9,715 bases of DNA from Legionella genomosp. 1 (lineage in GTDB: Bacteria; Pseudomonadota; Gammaproteobacteria; Legionellales; Legionellaceae). The position numbers were made by a program, and so were the translations under genes. The DNA lies in assembly GCA_945867185.1 (NCBI GenBank), contig CAMBHM010000046.1, positions 1-9,715 on the forward strand. The letters run 5' to 3'. The notes beneath the pieces were generated by a model. The model did not search any database and was not told the DNA's origin. It worked only from the letters and a program-made list of their open reading frames with translations. Positions 1 to 5,670 of the stretch are shown here, one piece after another. How positions within the stretch are numbered: the first letter of the stretch is position 1; each line of letters starts with the position of its first letter.

Positions 1-538
1 CGGTATTGATTAAAGCAAAGACGTGTTCTGGATCAAAGGCAAGCACCTGTTGAAAGGAGTGTGAGGCCGTTTTCAAGTCGTTCCTATTTAGTGCCAAAAC
101 ACCTAAATAAAAGTGTGCTTGGAGGTGAGCGGGGTTTAGGGCCAATACATTTTGGAATTGGATTGTTGCAGGATCTAGGTGGTTTTGTTTTAACAGCAGC
201 AACCCGAGATTGTAATGGGCCTCAATAAAATCGGGTTTGGCATGCACGGCTTCTCTATAGTGGGATAGAGCCTGTTGGTCATCACCTTGTAATGCATAGA
301 GGGCTGCTAAGTTATGGTGGGCTTCGGCATAAGCTGGGTTGAAATGAATGGCCGTTTGGTAGGAGGCTCGTGCAAGATCCAAGGCATTTGTTTTTTTGTA
401 AACATTGCCGAGGGTATTGTGTAATCGAGGGTTGGTTGGTTCATCAGTAATCGCTTGGTTTAAGAATGCGATAGCACCTACCCAATCGCTCGACTGAAGC
501 GCTTGTTGGAGTTGGGGCAGGAGCATAGTTAAGACCAT
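1..538 (-). CDS. Tetratricopeptide-repeat protein, 3'-truncated by the window edge
   Basis: The minus strand is open for 179 codons from an ATG at 538 to the left edge, with no stop, so the C-terminus lies outside. The protein is built almost entirely of 34-residue TPR units: about residues 3-36, 37-70, 71-104, 105-138 and 139-172, with the next starting at 173. They carry the usual pattern, for example A-HHNLAALYALQGD--QALSHYREA and EAHYNLGLLLLKQN, with units ending in NPA/KPD/DPE. TPR arrays form helical scaffolds for protein binding, so partners cannot be read from sequence. No signal peptide or membrane segment is visible, so a cytoplasmic location is likely. The start is uncertain: no Shine-Dalgarno precedes the ATG at 538 or the in-frame ATG at 526, and the frame stays open up to a stop at 647-649, with only a TTG (643) upstream. 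A catalytic domain such as a glycosyltransferase, sulfotransferase or methyltransferase could follow beyond the window, but nothing here shows one. Confidence 0.85.
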   Translation of the reverse strand, partial: MVLTMLLPQLQQALQSSDWVGAIAFLNQAITDEPTNPRLHNTLGNVYKKTNALDLARASYQTAIHFNPAYAEAHHNLAALYALQGDDQQALSHYREAVHAKPDFIEAHYNLGLLLLKQNHLDPATIQFQNVLALNPAHLQAHFYLGVLALNRNDLKTASHSFQQVLAFDPEHVFALINT

Positions 539-671
539 GGTAAGAGACGACGTAATGGTTGTAGTGCAGGGGCACGATGATTGTGAATGAGTTTGCTCAT
601 CATCTGAAATTATTAAGGAGACATTCCTTATGATATCATTCAACCTTTATTTTTTCCTGAGATAATGTTGC
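539..671. promoter_or_regulatory. Divergent intergenic region with two small dyads
   Basis: This region separates the minus-strand TPR gene from plus-strand tsaC and should hold both promoters. I could not find a convincing -35/-10 pair for either gene. Two inverted repeats are visible: ATGAG-TTTG-CTCAT at 587-600 and TAAGGA-GACAT-TCCTTA at 614-630. Both are short enough to arise by chance. They could be operator half-sites or weak hairpins, but no known regulator consensus was recognised. Confidence 0.3.
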
Positions 672-1220
672 ATGATCTGTATTGTTACTATTTCTGATGC
701 CTTGACTATTTTAAATCAGGGGAAGATTCTGGCGTACCCAACAGAAGCGGTTTACGGATTAGGCTGTTGTCCATTTGATCAGAAGGCTGTAGGGCATCTC
801 GCGAGCCTAAAGGGGCGCTCTTTGGATCAAGGATTCATTCTCTTGATCTCGGATTGGACGCAGTTAGATCCGTTGATTCAGGTTCAGCCGTCTTTTGTTA
901 TGGATAGGGTACGGGCAACTTGGCCAGGTCCTGTGACTTGGATTTTTCCGAAGTCAGAGATAGTTCCTGATTGGATCTCTGGCAAGCATGGGGGCGTTGC
1001 CATTCGAATGACGGCACATCCTATCGCACGTGCTTTGTGTAGCGTTGGTCCTATTGTGTCTACCAGTGCGAATCGGAGTGGGATGACTCCCGCTGTGGAT
1101 GAAAGGTCGATCAGGGCTCAATTTTCAGAGGGGATCGATGCCTGCTTGGTAGGCGATCTTGGCGGGGCTTTGCAGCCTAGTGAAATTCATGATCTACTGA
1201 CGGGCAAACAGGTACGTTAG
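672..1220 (+). CDS. tsaC: Threonylcarbamoyl-AMP synthase TsaC (YrdC/Sua5 family, short form)
   Basis: TsaC makes L-threonylcarbamoyladenylate from threonine, bicarbonate and ATP. The TsaB-TsaD-TsaE proteins then transfer the threonylcarbamoyl group to A37 of ANN-decoding tRNAs (t6A). The 182-residue length matches the single-domain gammaproteobacterial form (E. coli about 190) and excludes the longer Sua5 type with its extra C-terminal domain. Family motifs are clear: AYPTEAVYGLG at 21-31, the basic LKGR-(x4)-GFILL segment near 46-58 that contacts nucleotide and threonine, WPGPVTWIF near 84-92, GGVAIRM near 107-113, and STSAN at 130-134. The C-terminal QPSEIHDLLTGKQVR is also typical. The ATG at 672 has only a weak GAGA-like site upstream, but the next N-terminal residues align with the family start. 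It sits alone between divergent and co-directional neighbours, not beside the dprA or aroE often seen near it. The symbol rests on motifs recognised by eye. Confidence 0.93.
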   Translation: MICIVTISDALTILNQGKILAYPTEAVYGLGCCPFDQKAVGHLASLKGRSLDQGFILLISDWTQLDPLIQVQPSFVMDRVRATWPGPVTWIFPKSEIVPDWISGKHGGVAIRMTAHPIARALCSVGPIVSTSANRSGMTPAVDERSIRAQFSEGIDACLVGDLGGALQPSEIHDLLTGKQVR

Positions 1221-1232
1221 GAAGTCGTTTAA

Positions 1233-1250
1233 GGTTATCTTAAGCTAACC
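1233..1250. promoter_or_regulatory. Near-perfect 18-bp dyad, candidate operator for the GadC-like gene
   Basis: The sequence GGTTATCTTAAGCTAACC is symmetric at every position but one. The two half-sites, read outward to centre, are GGTTATCTT and GGTTAGCTT. It lies between the tsaC stop and the antiporter start, directly upstream of a -10-like TATACT at 1255-1260, so it occupies where a -35 element would be. That arrangement suits a dimeric regulator. It is an unlikely terminator, because the stem is short and AT-rich at its core and only ATTTTAT follows. No regulator is identified. Confidence 0.4.
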
Positions 1251-1254
1251 ATTT

Positions 1255-1260
1255 TATACT
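1255..1260 (+). promoter_or_regulatory. Candidate -10 element (TATACT) for the antiporter/priC-like unit
   Basis: TATACT matches the sigma-70 -10 consensus at five of six positions. It lies 26 bases upstream of the ATG at 1287, giving a leader of roughly 20 bases that still contains the AGAAGGA ribosome-binding site at 1275-1281. No good -35 hexamer is present 16-18 bases upstream, where the dyad 1233-1250 sits instead, so an activator-dependent promoter is possible. Called by eye only. Confidence 0.35.
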
Positions 1261-1286
1261 GAATCATTCTAAATAGAAGGACGATC

Positions 1287-2708
1287 ATGAGTCATAAAAA
1301 ACAGGCGTTGACTATTTTTAGTTTGACGATGATTACCGTAGGATCGGTGGACAGTATTAGAAATTTACCTGCTACGGCTTTGTTTGGTAGCCAATTGATT
1401 GCTTTTTTTATATTGGGCGCCTTGTTTTTTCTTATTCCAACAGCCTTGATATCTGCGGAGCTCGCATCTGGTTGGCCAAAACAGGGCGGTGTATATATTT
1501 GGGTGAAAGAAGCCTTTGGGAAGCGGATGGGGTTTTTAGCGATTTGGTTGCAGTGGATTGAAAATGTGATTTGGTATCCCACTATTTTATCTTTTGTGGC
1601 AGGCACCTTGGGGTATTTGATAGATCCGATTCTTGCTAAAAATCCTTATTTTCTATGGGCCGTGATTGTCACCTCCTTTTGGGGGGCGACTTTATTAAAC
1701 TTGCGAGGCATGCGGTCGTCCGCTTTATTTAGTACAATTTGTACCCTTTCAGGCTTGTTATTGCCGATGTCACTGATCATCGGACTGGGACTCTCTTGGG
1801 TCATGGGTGGCAATACCGTACAGATTGCCTTGGATGGGCATAGTATTCTGCCTCATTGGCAAGATCGCTCGATGTGGGTTTCGTTAACGGCAATCATTTT
1901 GTCCTTTTGTGGTATTGAAATTGCGACAGTACATGCTAATGATGTGCATGATCCACAGCATGCCTTTCCTCGTGCACTCATTTATTCAGTGGGCATTATT
2001 TTAAGTACTCTGATTTTAGGCTCGCTTGCCATTGCTGTTGTGTTACCGCAGCAGGATATCAATTTGGTAGCCGGTATCATGCAGGCGTTTGATGCTTTTT
2101 TTGCGCGCTATGATATGTTGTGGATGATGCCGCTTGTGGCACTCATGCTGGTTATGGGTGGTTTTGGCGGGGTGAGCAATTGGATCATAGCACCCACCAA
2201 AGGACTGTTGGTGGCAGCGGAAGATGGTAATTTGCCGTCATTCTTTCAAAGAACGAATCGTCATGGGGCACCGGTGGTGATGTTGGTCGGGCAAGCGATG
2301 ATTGTGACGTTGCTATCCAGTTTGTTTTTGTTCATGCCGAGTGTCAATGGCTCTTATTGGTTATTGACAGCGCTGGCTGCCCAATTGTATATGTTAATGT
2401 ATTTCATGATGTTTTTAGCAGCCATTCGGTTGCGACGATCTGCGCCCAACCATCCCCGTCCTTTTCGTATTCCAGGAGGGATGTTCGGTCTTTTGGTGGT
2501 TGCGGGCGCTGGATTAATTGGGGTATTGGTCACGTTGATGGTGAGCTTTATTCCACCAGAGGGCATGGACATAGGAAGTGTCAGTCGTTATGAAAGTATG
2601 TTGATTGGCGGTCTTCTCTTGATGTGTGTGCCGCCTTTTATCAGCAGTTGGTTACAAACGCGACGTTTTGCAGCACCGATTATCTCAAAAGAGGTGTGTG
2701 ATCTGTGA
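1287..2708 (+). CDS. GadC-like amino acid antiporter (APC superfamily, glutamate:GABA antiporter family)
   Basis: This is a predicted inner-membrane transporter of about twelve helices and 473 residues. It follows GadC closely in several places: GGVYIWVKEAFG near 67-78, the helix-3 region WIENVIWYPT near 90-99, the LSFCGIEIATVHANDV segment, INLVAGIMQAF near 257-268, and SNWIIAPTKGLLVAAEDGNLP, with HPRPFRIPGG late in the protein. The first helix carries GSVDSIRNLPA, a form I associate with Chlamydia/Legionella-type members whose substrate differs from protein to protein. Substrate therefore stays open: glutamate, GABA or another amino acid exchanged across the membrane. E. coli GadC has about 511 residues and ends in a C-plug that closes the channel at neutral pH; here only about 13 residues follow the last helix, so the plug is missing. 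A good AGAAGGA site lies five bases before the ATG. No decarboxylase gene is adjacent. The next gene overlaps its stop codon, implying co-translation. Confidence 0.9.
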   Translation: MSHKKQALTIFSLTMITVGSVDSIRNLPATALFGSQLIAFFILGALFFLIPTALISAELASGWPKQGGVYIWVKEAFGKRMGFLAIWLQWIENVIWYPTILSFVAGTLGYLIDPILAKNPYFLWAVIVTSFWGATLLNLRGMRSSALFSTICTLSGLLLPMSLIIGLGLSWVMGGNTVQIALDGHSILPHWQDRSMWVSLTAIILSFCGIEIATVHANDVHDPQHAFPRALIYSVGIILSTLILGSLAIAVVLPQQDINLVAGIMQAFDAFFARYDMLWMMPLVALMLVMGGFGGVSNWIIAPTKGLLVAAEDGNLPSFFQRTNRHGAPVVMLVGQAMIVTLLSSLFLFMPSVNGSYWLLTALAAQLYMLMYFMMFLAAIRLRRSAPNHPRPFRIPGGMFGLLVVAGAGLIGVLVTLMVSFIPPEGMDIGSVSRYESMLIGGLLLMCVPPFISSWLQTRRFAAPIISKEVCDL

Positions 2709-3232
2709 TGAGTATGATTGAAACCGTGCAACGGCTGCGTGCACGACTACCAGAGCTTCTCTGGAAACTCAATAAACATCATATCTTGTTCCATTCAAGT
2801 CAGTTGCCAAAAGGGTTGTTTCATCAGATCCTAGAGATGTCCCCCCAGTCTTGTATTGAAGAGATTCAAGCCGATCTTCATGCATTAGAAAGGCGGGAAG
2901 AAGATGAAAGTGGGCGCTTTTTGGCTAGGAAAGTTAACCAAAAAGTCACAGTGTTGGTTCGCTTGTGTCAATTGCAAGCAGAAAAGCCGCTCTCTCCGCC
3001 ACTGGATCTCTTAGAGGCGATGAGTACCCATCAACAATGGGTTGTAGCGCTTGAGAAGGATGTGATGCACTTACGTGCCCAACATCAGGCCTTGGCTAGA
3101 GCGTTACAGGAGTGTTCTTCTCTCTGCACTCCAGAGGCACTACTCACGTTGCAAGCTGAACTGGGGGAAGCGGCGCGTCGCTTGACGCTGGCGGAAGAAG
3201 CGATGGGACGTGCTCTGTTGCATGTCTTGTAA
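2705..3232 (+). CDS. Probable primosomal replication protein PriC-like (helical, 175 aa)
   Basis: The 175-residue product is entirely helical in appearance, rich in Leu, Ala, Glu, Gln and Arg, with no membrane segment. It fits the size and layout of PriC (primosomal protein N''), which reloads DnaB at stalled forks. An N-terminal helix with Arg/Leu is followed by a LPKGLFHQIL segment, then C-IEEIQADLHALERR, then FLARKVNQKVTVLVRL, which resembles the WLAEKL-type helix of PriC. A C-terminal pair of long helices ends in LQAELGEAARRLTLAEEAMGRAL. PriC diverges fast, so this is a tentative call; a generic coiled-coil protein is the alternative. The GTG at 2705 is the first possible start after an in-frame TGA at 2699 and lies ten bases after GAGG (2691-2694). 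ATGs at 2708 and 2714 are alternatives, and 2708 would give a TGATG overlap. Either way it is translationally coupled to the antiporter. Confidence 0.5.
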   Translation: MMSMIETVQRLRARLPELLWKLNKHHILFHSSQLPKGLFHQILEMSPQSCIEEIQADLHALERREEDESGRFLARKVNQKVTVLVRLCQLQAEKPLSPPLDLLEAMSTHQQWVVALEKDVMHLRAQHQALARALQECSSLCTPEALLTLQAELGEAARRLTLAEEAMGRALLHVL

Positions 3233-3233
3233 G

Positions 3234-4802
3234 TTATAGGAGCGATGCCTCCTCTAGTTCTTCTATGTTTGATGAAACATCAATGTGTGTTTGATGATTG
3301 AGTAAGACCGTTGACCAAAGCAACATCCCAATGCTGAGTGGAAGAATCGAGACGAGATCCATAGGGAATCGTAATAATCCTTGTCCCCCAAAGGATCCCA
3401 AGAAAGATATGCCCAGCAATGAAAGCATGTAACTCACAAACCAAATCAGGGCATGTCCTCCGGTAAAAAAGGATTGGCGGTGGTAACAAAGGCTAATCAT
3501 CAGTCCAAGTAGCAAGGCTGCATTGAGTTTCCAAAGGATATCAAACCCACACCAATACAACATCAAATTACATACAAAAAAAGCTATATGGGAAAAGAAA
3601 ACACTACAAGATAGTCTGAAAGGGCGATGGGTATTCGGTTGTAATTTTCGCATCCCTAATAGACAAATGGGCCCGATACCATAAGAGAGGATGCTTGCTG
3701 AGGATAAAAATGCCACTAATTTTTGCCAACCTGGAAAGGGTAAAAACGAGAGGATTCCTATGAAAAAATTGGCATATAAGGTCACATAGGGAATTTGATG
3801 ACGGTTGGTTTTTAAAAATAATTTCGGTAAATGGTGATTCAAGGCCATGCCATATACAATGCGTGAGGTTGCAGCCGTGTAAACCAGTGTGGTCCCGAAT
3901 GGGGAAAAGGCAGCGTCAACCATCAGTAAGGTCGCCACAAGCCCAAGTCCTAACAACAAGGTTAGTCCAACCAACGGGCCACTGTCGCCAGGGTAATGAA
4001 GCCCTTGCCAACCATGGGTTAAATAGGCGTTTGGGATGGCGGCAATAAAGCTCAGTTGCAACATAAAATATAAAATGAAACCGATGAGGACTGCGCCTAA
4101 GATGGCAATGGGAATGCTTCGTTGAGGGTGCTTGACTTCGCCCGCCAAGATTAGGCCATTTTGAAATCCTGTGAAGGCGAAGGCAATGCCACCCGCTGAT
4201 AAGGCTGTAAAAATTTGTATCCAACTTTCTTTATCAGTCAGATGAATTTGGACGTTGTCGAATGTAGGAGCATGGTGTAGCAAGGCTATGATGGCGATGC
4301 TTGGTAGGAGGAACTTAATGAGACTTGCATATTTGTTACATTCGGCAAGTATTTTAATCCCATAAGAGTTAATAATCACTACAAAAAACATGATGCCGAT
4401 GGCTGTGGCATAGCCTCTGTGTGACAGGGTGAGCGTCGCGGTATGGCTGGTGATGAGACTTGGAAAAAAATGGCTGCTGTATTGCAGAATGGCTTGTATC
4501 TCAATAGGGGTCATTACCACGTAGGCAAGCCATGAAGTCCAGGCAAACAGAAACCCTACATTTTGGCCGTGTGTATAGCTTGGGTAGTTCGACATCCCAC
4601 CAGAGACGGGGAACATCGCGCCCAGTTCACATAAAGGAAGGGCCACAAACAGCATAAAGACGGCAGCGATGATCCAGCTGATGAGGGCATTGCTGCCGGC
4701 CATTTGTGCACTAATAAAAGGGCTAAATAACCATCCCGATCCTATCATGCCACCTGCCGATACAATCAAGATATTGGTGGTTGAAATATCTCGTTTCAGC
4801 AT
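3234..4802 (-). CDS. YveA-like amino acid/proton symporter (APC superfamily)
   Basis: This is a 522-residue polytopic membrane protein with about 12-14 predicted helices. Its closest recognisable relative is Bacillus YveA, described as an aspartate:proton symporter of about 520 residues. Shared features are GGMIGSGWLF at 17-26, the helix-1 substrate loop of APC proteins; CELGAMFPVSGGMSNYPSYTHG in helices 2-3; IEIQAILQY; a GEVKHPQRSIPIAI segment near 219-232; NAYLTHGWQGL; ATSRIVYGMALNHHLP; and a late GSFGGQGLLRFPMDL resembling YveA's C-terminal region. The predicted role is proton-coupled uptake of an amino acid, aspartate or a relative, at the inner membrane; the substrate is inferred from family only. 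The ATG at 4802 follows AAGGA nine bases upstream, and this site overlaps the TAA of the preceding lipoprotein gene, 12 bases away, so the two are probably one operon. Its stop lies one base from the stop of the convergent PriC-like gene. It is not a close copy of the GadC-like protein at 1287-2708. Confidence 0.87.
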   Translation of the reverse strand: MLKRDISTTNILIVSAGGMIGSGWLFSPFISAQMAGSNALISWIIAAVFMLFVALPLCELGAMFPVSGGMSNYPSYTHGQNVGFLFAWTSWLAYVVMTPIEIQAILQYSSHFFPSLITSHTATLTLSHRGYATAIGIMFFVVIINSYGIKILAECNKYASLIKFLLPSIAIIALLHHAPTFDNVQIHLTDKESWIQIFTALSAGGIAFAFTGFQNGLILAGEVKHPQRSIPIAILGAVLIGFILYFMLQLSFIAAIPNAYLTHGWQGLHYPGDSGPLVGLTLLLGLGLVATLLMVDAAFSPFGTTLVYTAATSRIVYGMALNHHLPKLFLKTNRHQIPYVTLYANFFIGILSFLPFPGWQKLVAFLSSASILSYGIGPICLLGMRKLQPNTHRPFRLSCSVFFSHIAFFVCNLMLYWCGFDILWKLNAALLLGLMISLCYHRQSFFTGGHALIWFVSYMLSLLGISFLGSFGGQGLLRFPMDLVSILPLSIGMLLWSTVLLNHQTHIDVSSNIEELEEASLL

Positions 4803-4814
4803 AATGAGCCGTCC

Positions 4815-5549
4815 TTAAGTGGTAGAAAAACGAGAAGGAGATTTTGGGGTGCAGCAGGTTGAGGTGACATTGAGCCATTGTATTTCAATGCGGCGATTAT
4901 AAGCGCTACCACGAATCCATCGGTTGTCACCAACGGTGTGTTGATCGGCGTATCCTTCCGCACGTAATTGTTCGGCAGGAATCCCATGTGCCCATAAAAA
5001 AGTAAGCATGGTTTCTGCTCGTCCCTGAGACAACATTTTTTTATGGTGCTTTGAACCCACATCGTCAGTGAAGGCTGCTACATAAATGGGGCTGTGAGGA
5101 TAATATTTGATTAATTTGACGATGTCATTCAAACCCTTATAGTTGATATCGTTTAATCGAGGGCTATTGAATAAAAAGTAGTTATCCGTCGGTACAATCA
5201 GTGTCATGGTATCGCCATAACTGATCAACTGGATGTCTTCTCGGAGCAATGTGCGAATCAACGTGGGTTTGCTTGTTTGGTAGGCGCCTAATGCAGTGCC
5301 CGCTACCCCCCCAACGATAGCGCCGATCGCTGTATTGCCGGCAGCTGAACCGATAACTGCTCCTGCGCCAGCGCCGAGTGCAGCGCTTCCTATGATGCTT
5401 GTTGTGCCTTGATGATCGTCCTGAAATCTATTATAAGGTGGGTGAAAGCAACCGCTCAGTACGGTAGCAAATAGACTGAAACATATGAAGCGTTTTCCAG
5501 CACACGAGATCGACATCAATGCTCCTATAGCACAATTGATTCTCTCCAT
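4815..5549 (-). CDS. OmpA-family lipoprotein with glycine zipper
   Basis: The 244-residue product has three parts. A lipoprotein signal ends in LSGC (31-34), with Phe after the Cys, as for outer-membrane sorting. A glycine/alanine zipper spans about 54-89 (repeated G-x3-G spacing), like the 17-kDa antigen/YiaD type. An OmpA-like peptidoglycan-binding domain covers about 108-225, with TDDVGS at 161-166, LSQGRAETM at 173-181, GIPAEQLRAEGYAD and NRRIEI at 218-223. The Asp and Arg used to hold diaminopimelate are present. It should tether outer membrane to peptidoglycan. An 18-residue tail with adjacent cysteines 232-233 extends past the domain. Two starts are plausible: ATG 5549 behind a perfect AAAGGAGG ten bases away, or ATG 5516 (residue 12) behind GGAG five bases away, which gives a more normal signal peptide. 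The OmpA domain sub-pattern (GDTMTLIVPTDNYFLF) faintly recalls T4B secretion lipoprotein DotK/IcmN, but that is not established. Confidence 0.88.
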   Translation of the reverse strand: MERINCAIGALMSISCAGKRFICFSLFATVLSGCFHPPYNRFQDDHQGTTSIIGSAALGAGAGAVIGSAAGNTAIGAIVGGVAGTALGAYQTSKPTLIRTLLREDIQLISYGDTMTLIVPTDNYFLFNSPRLNDINYKGLNDIVKLIKYYPHSPIYVAAFTDDVGSKHHKKMLSQGRAETMLTFLWAHGIPAEQLRAEGYADQHTVGDNRWIRGSAYNRRIEIQWLNVTSTCCTPKSPSRFSTT

Positions 5550-5559
5550 TATTCAGCAT

Positions 5560-5567
5560 CCTCCTTT
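5560..5567 (-). promoter_or_regulatory. Strong Shine-Dalgarno for the OmpA-family lipoprotein
   Basis: On the minus strand this reads AAAGGAGG, fully complementary to the 16S rRNA 3' end, ten bases before the ATG at 5549. It is the reason for preferring the longer start over the internal ATG at 5516, which has its own GGAG at 5522-5525 with a five-base gap. Confidence 0.6.
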
Positions 5568-5582
5568 ATTTCGCAAATAGGG

Positions 5583-5592
5583 CTGTGCACAG
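5583..5592. promoter_or_regulatory. CTGTGCACAG palindrome in the divergent kup/lipoprotein region
   Basis: A perfect ten-base palindrome abuts and overlaps by two bases the minus-strand -10 candidate (5591-5596), so a protein bound here could block lipoprotein transcription. Ten-base palindromes occur by chance and no regulator was recognised. Confidence 0.25.
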
Positions 5593-5620
5593 TATAGTTG
5601 TTGATTTGCTTGTCTGTCGT
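5591..5620 (-). promoter_or_regulatory. Candidate sigma-70 promoter for the lipoprotein-permease operon
   Basis: On the minus strand ACGACA (5615-5620, four of six) and TATACT (5591-5596, five of six) are separated by 18 bases. Transcription would start about 35 bases upstream of the ATG at 5549, leaving the AAAGGAGG site in the leader. It overlaps the plus-strand kup promoter candidate. Found by eye, not scored. Confidence 0.35.
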
Positions 5621-5629
5621 TGTTATGCT
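5601..5629 (+). promoter_or_regulatory. Candidate sigma-70 promoter for kup
   Basis: TTGATT (5601-5606) and TATGCT (5624-5629) each match four of six consensus bases and are separated by the ideal 17 bases. The predicted start, near 5636, leaves a leader of about 35 bases containing AAGGA before the GTG at 5671. It overlaps the oppositely directed candidate at 5591-5620. Confidence 0.35.
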
Positions 5630-5670
5630 TTTTTAATTATCGCGCACTATTGATGTCCATAAGGATTTGA

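Noticed and set aside
539..600. Short plus-one-frame peptide from an ATG at 600 on the minus strand, overlapping the TPR start
   Set aside because: It encodes only about 22 residues ending a few bases into the TPR gene. It has no clear ribosome-binding site and no signal-peptide character, so a frameshifted true start cannot be argued.
1233..1257. Terminator after tsaC formed by the GGTTA/TAACC stem
   Set aside because: The following tract is ATTTTAT only and the element is nearly a perfect palindrome with no loop, so an operator fits better.
1292..1606. 104-codon open frame on the minus strand inside the GadC-like gene
   Set aside because: It is antisense to strongly conserved transporter sequence, with no family resemblance or ribosome-binding site that I can support.
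3238..3253. AGGAG-6-CTCCT hairpin as a bidirectional terminator
   Set aside because: The stem is five base pairs with no T-run on either strand, too weak for an intrinsic terminator.
3916..4224. 102-codon frame on the same strand but another frame within the YveA-like gene
   Set aside because: The Trp/His/Arg-rich product looks like a frameshifted reading of the permease, and the permease frame is continuous across it.
1287..4802. The two amino acid permeases as a duplicated gene
   Set aside because: They belong to different branches of the APC superfamily (GadC-like and YveA-like), with different helix-1 motifs and no obvious nucleotide similarity.
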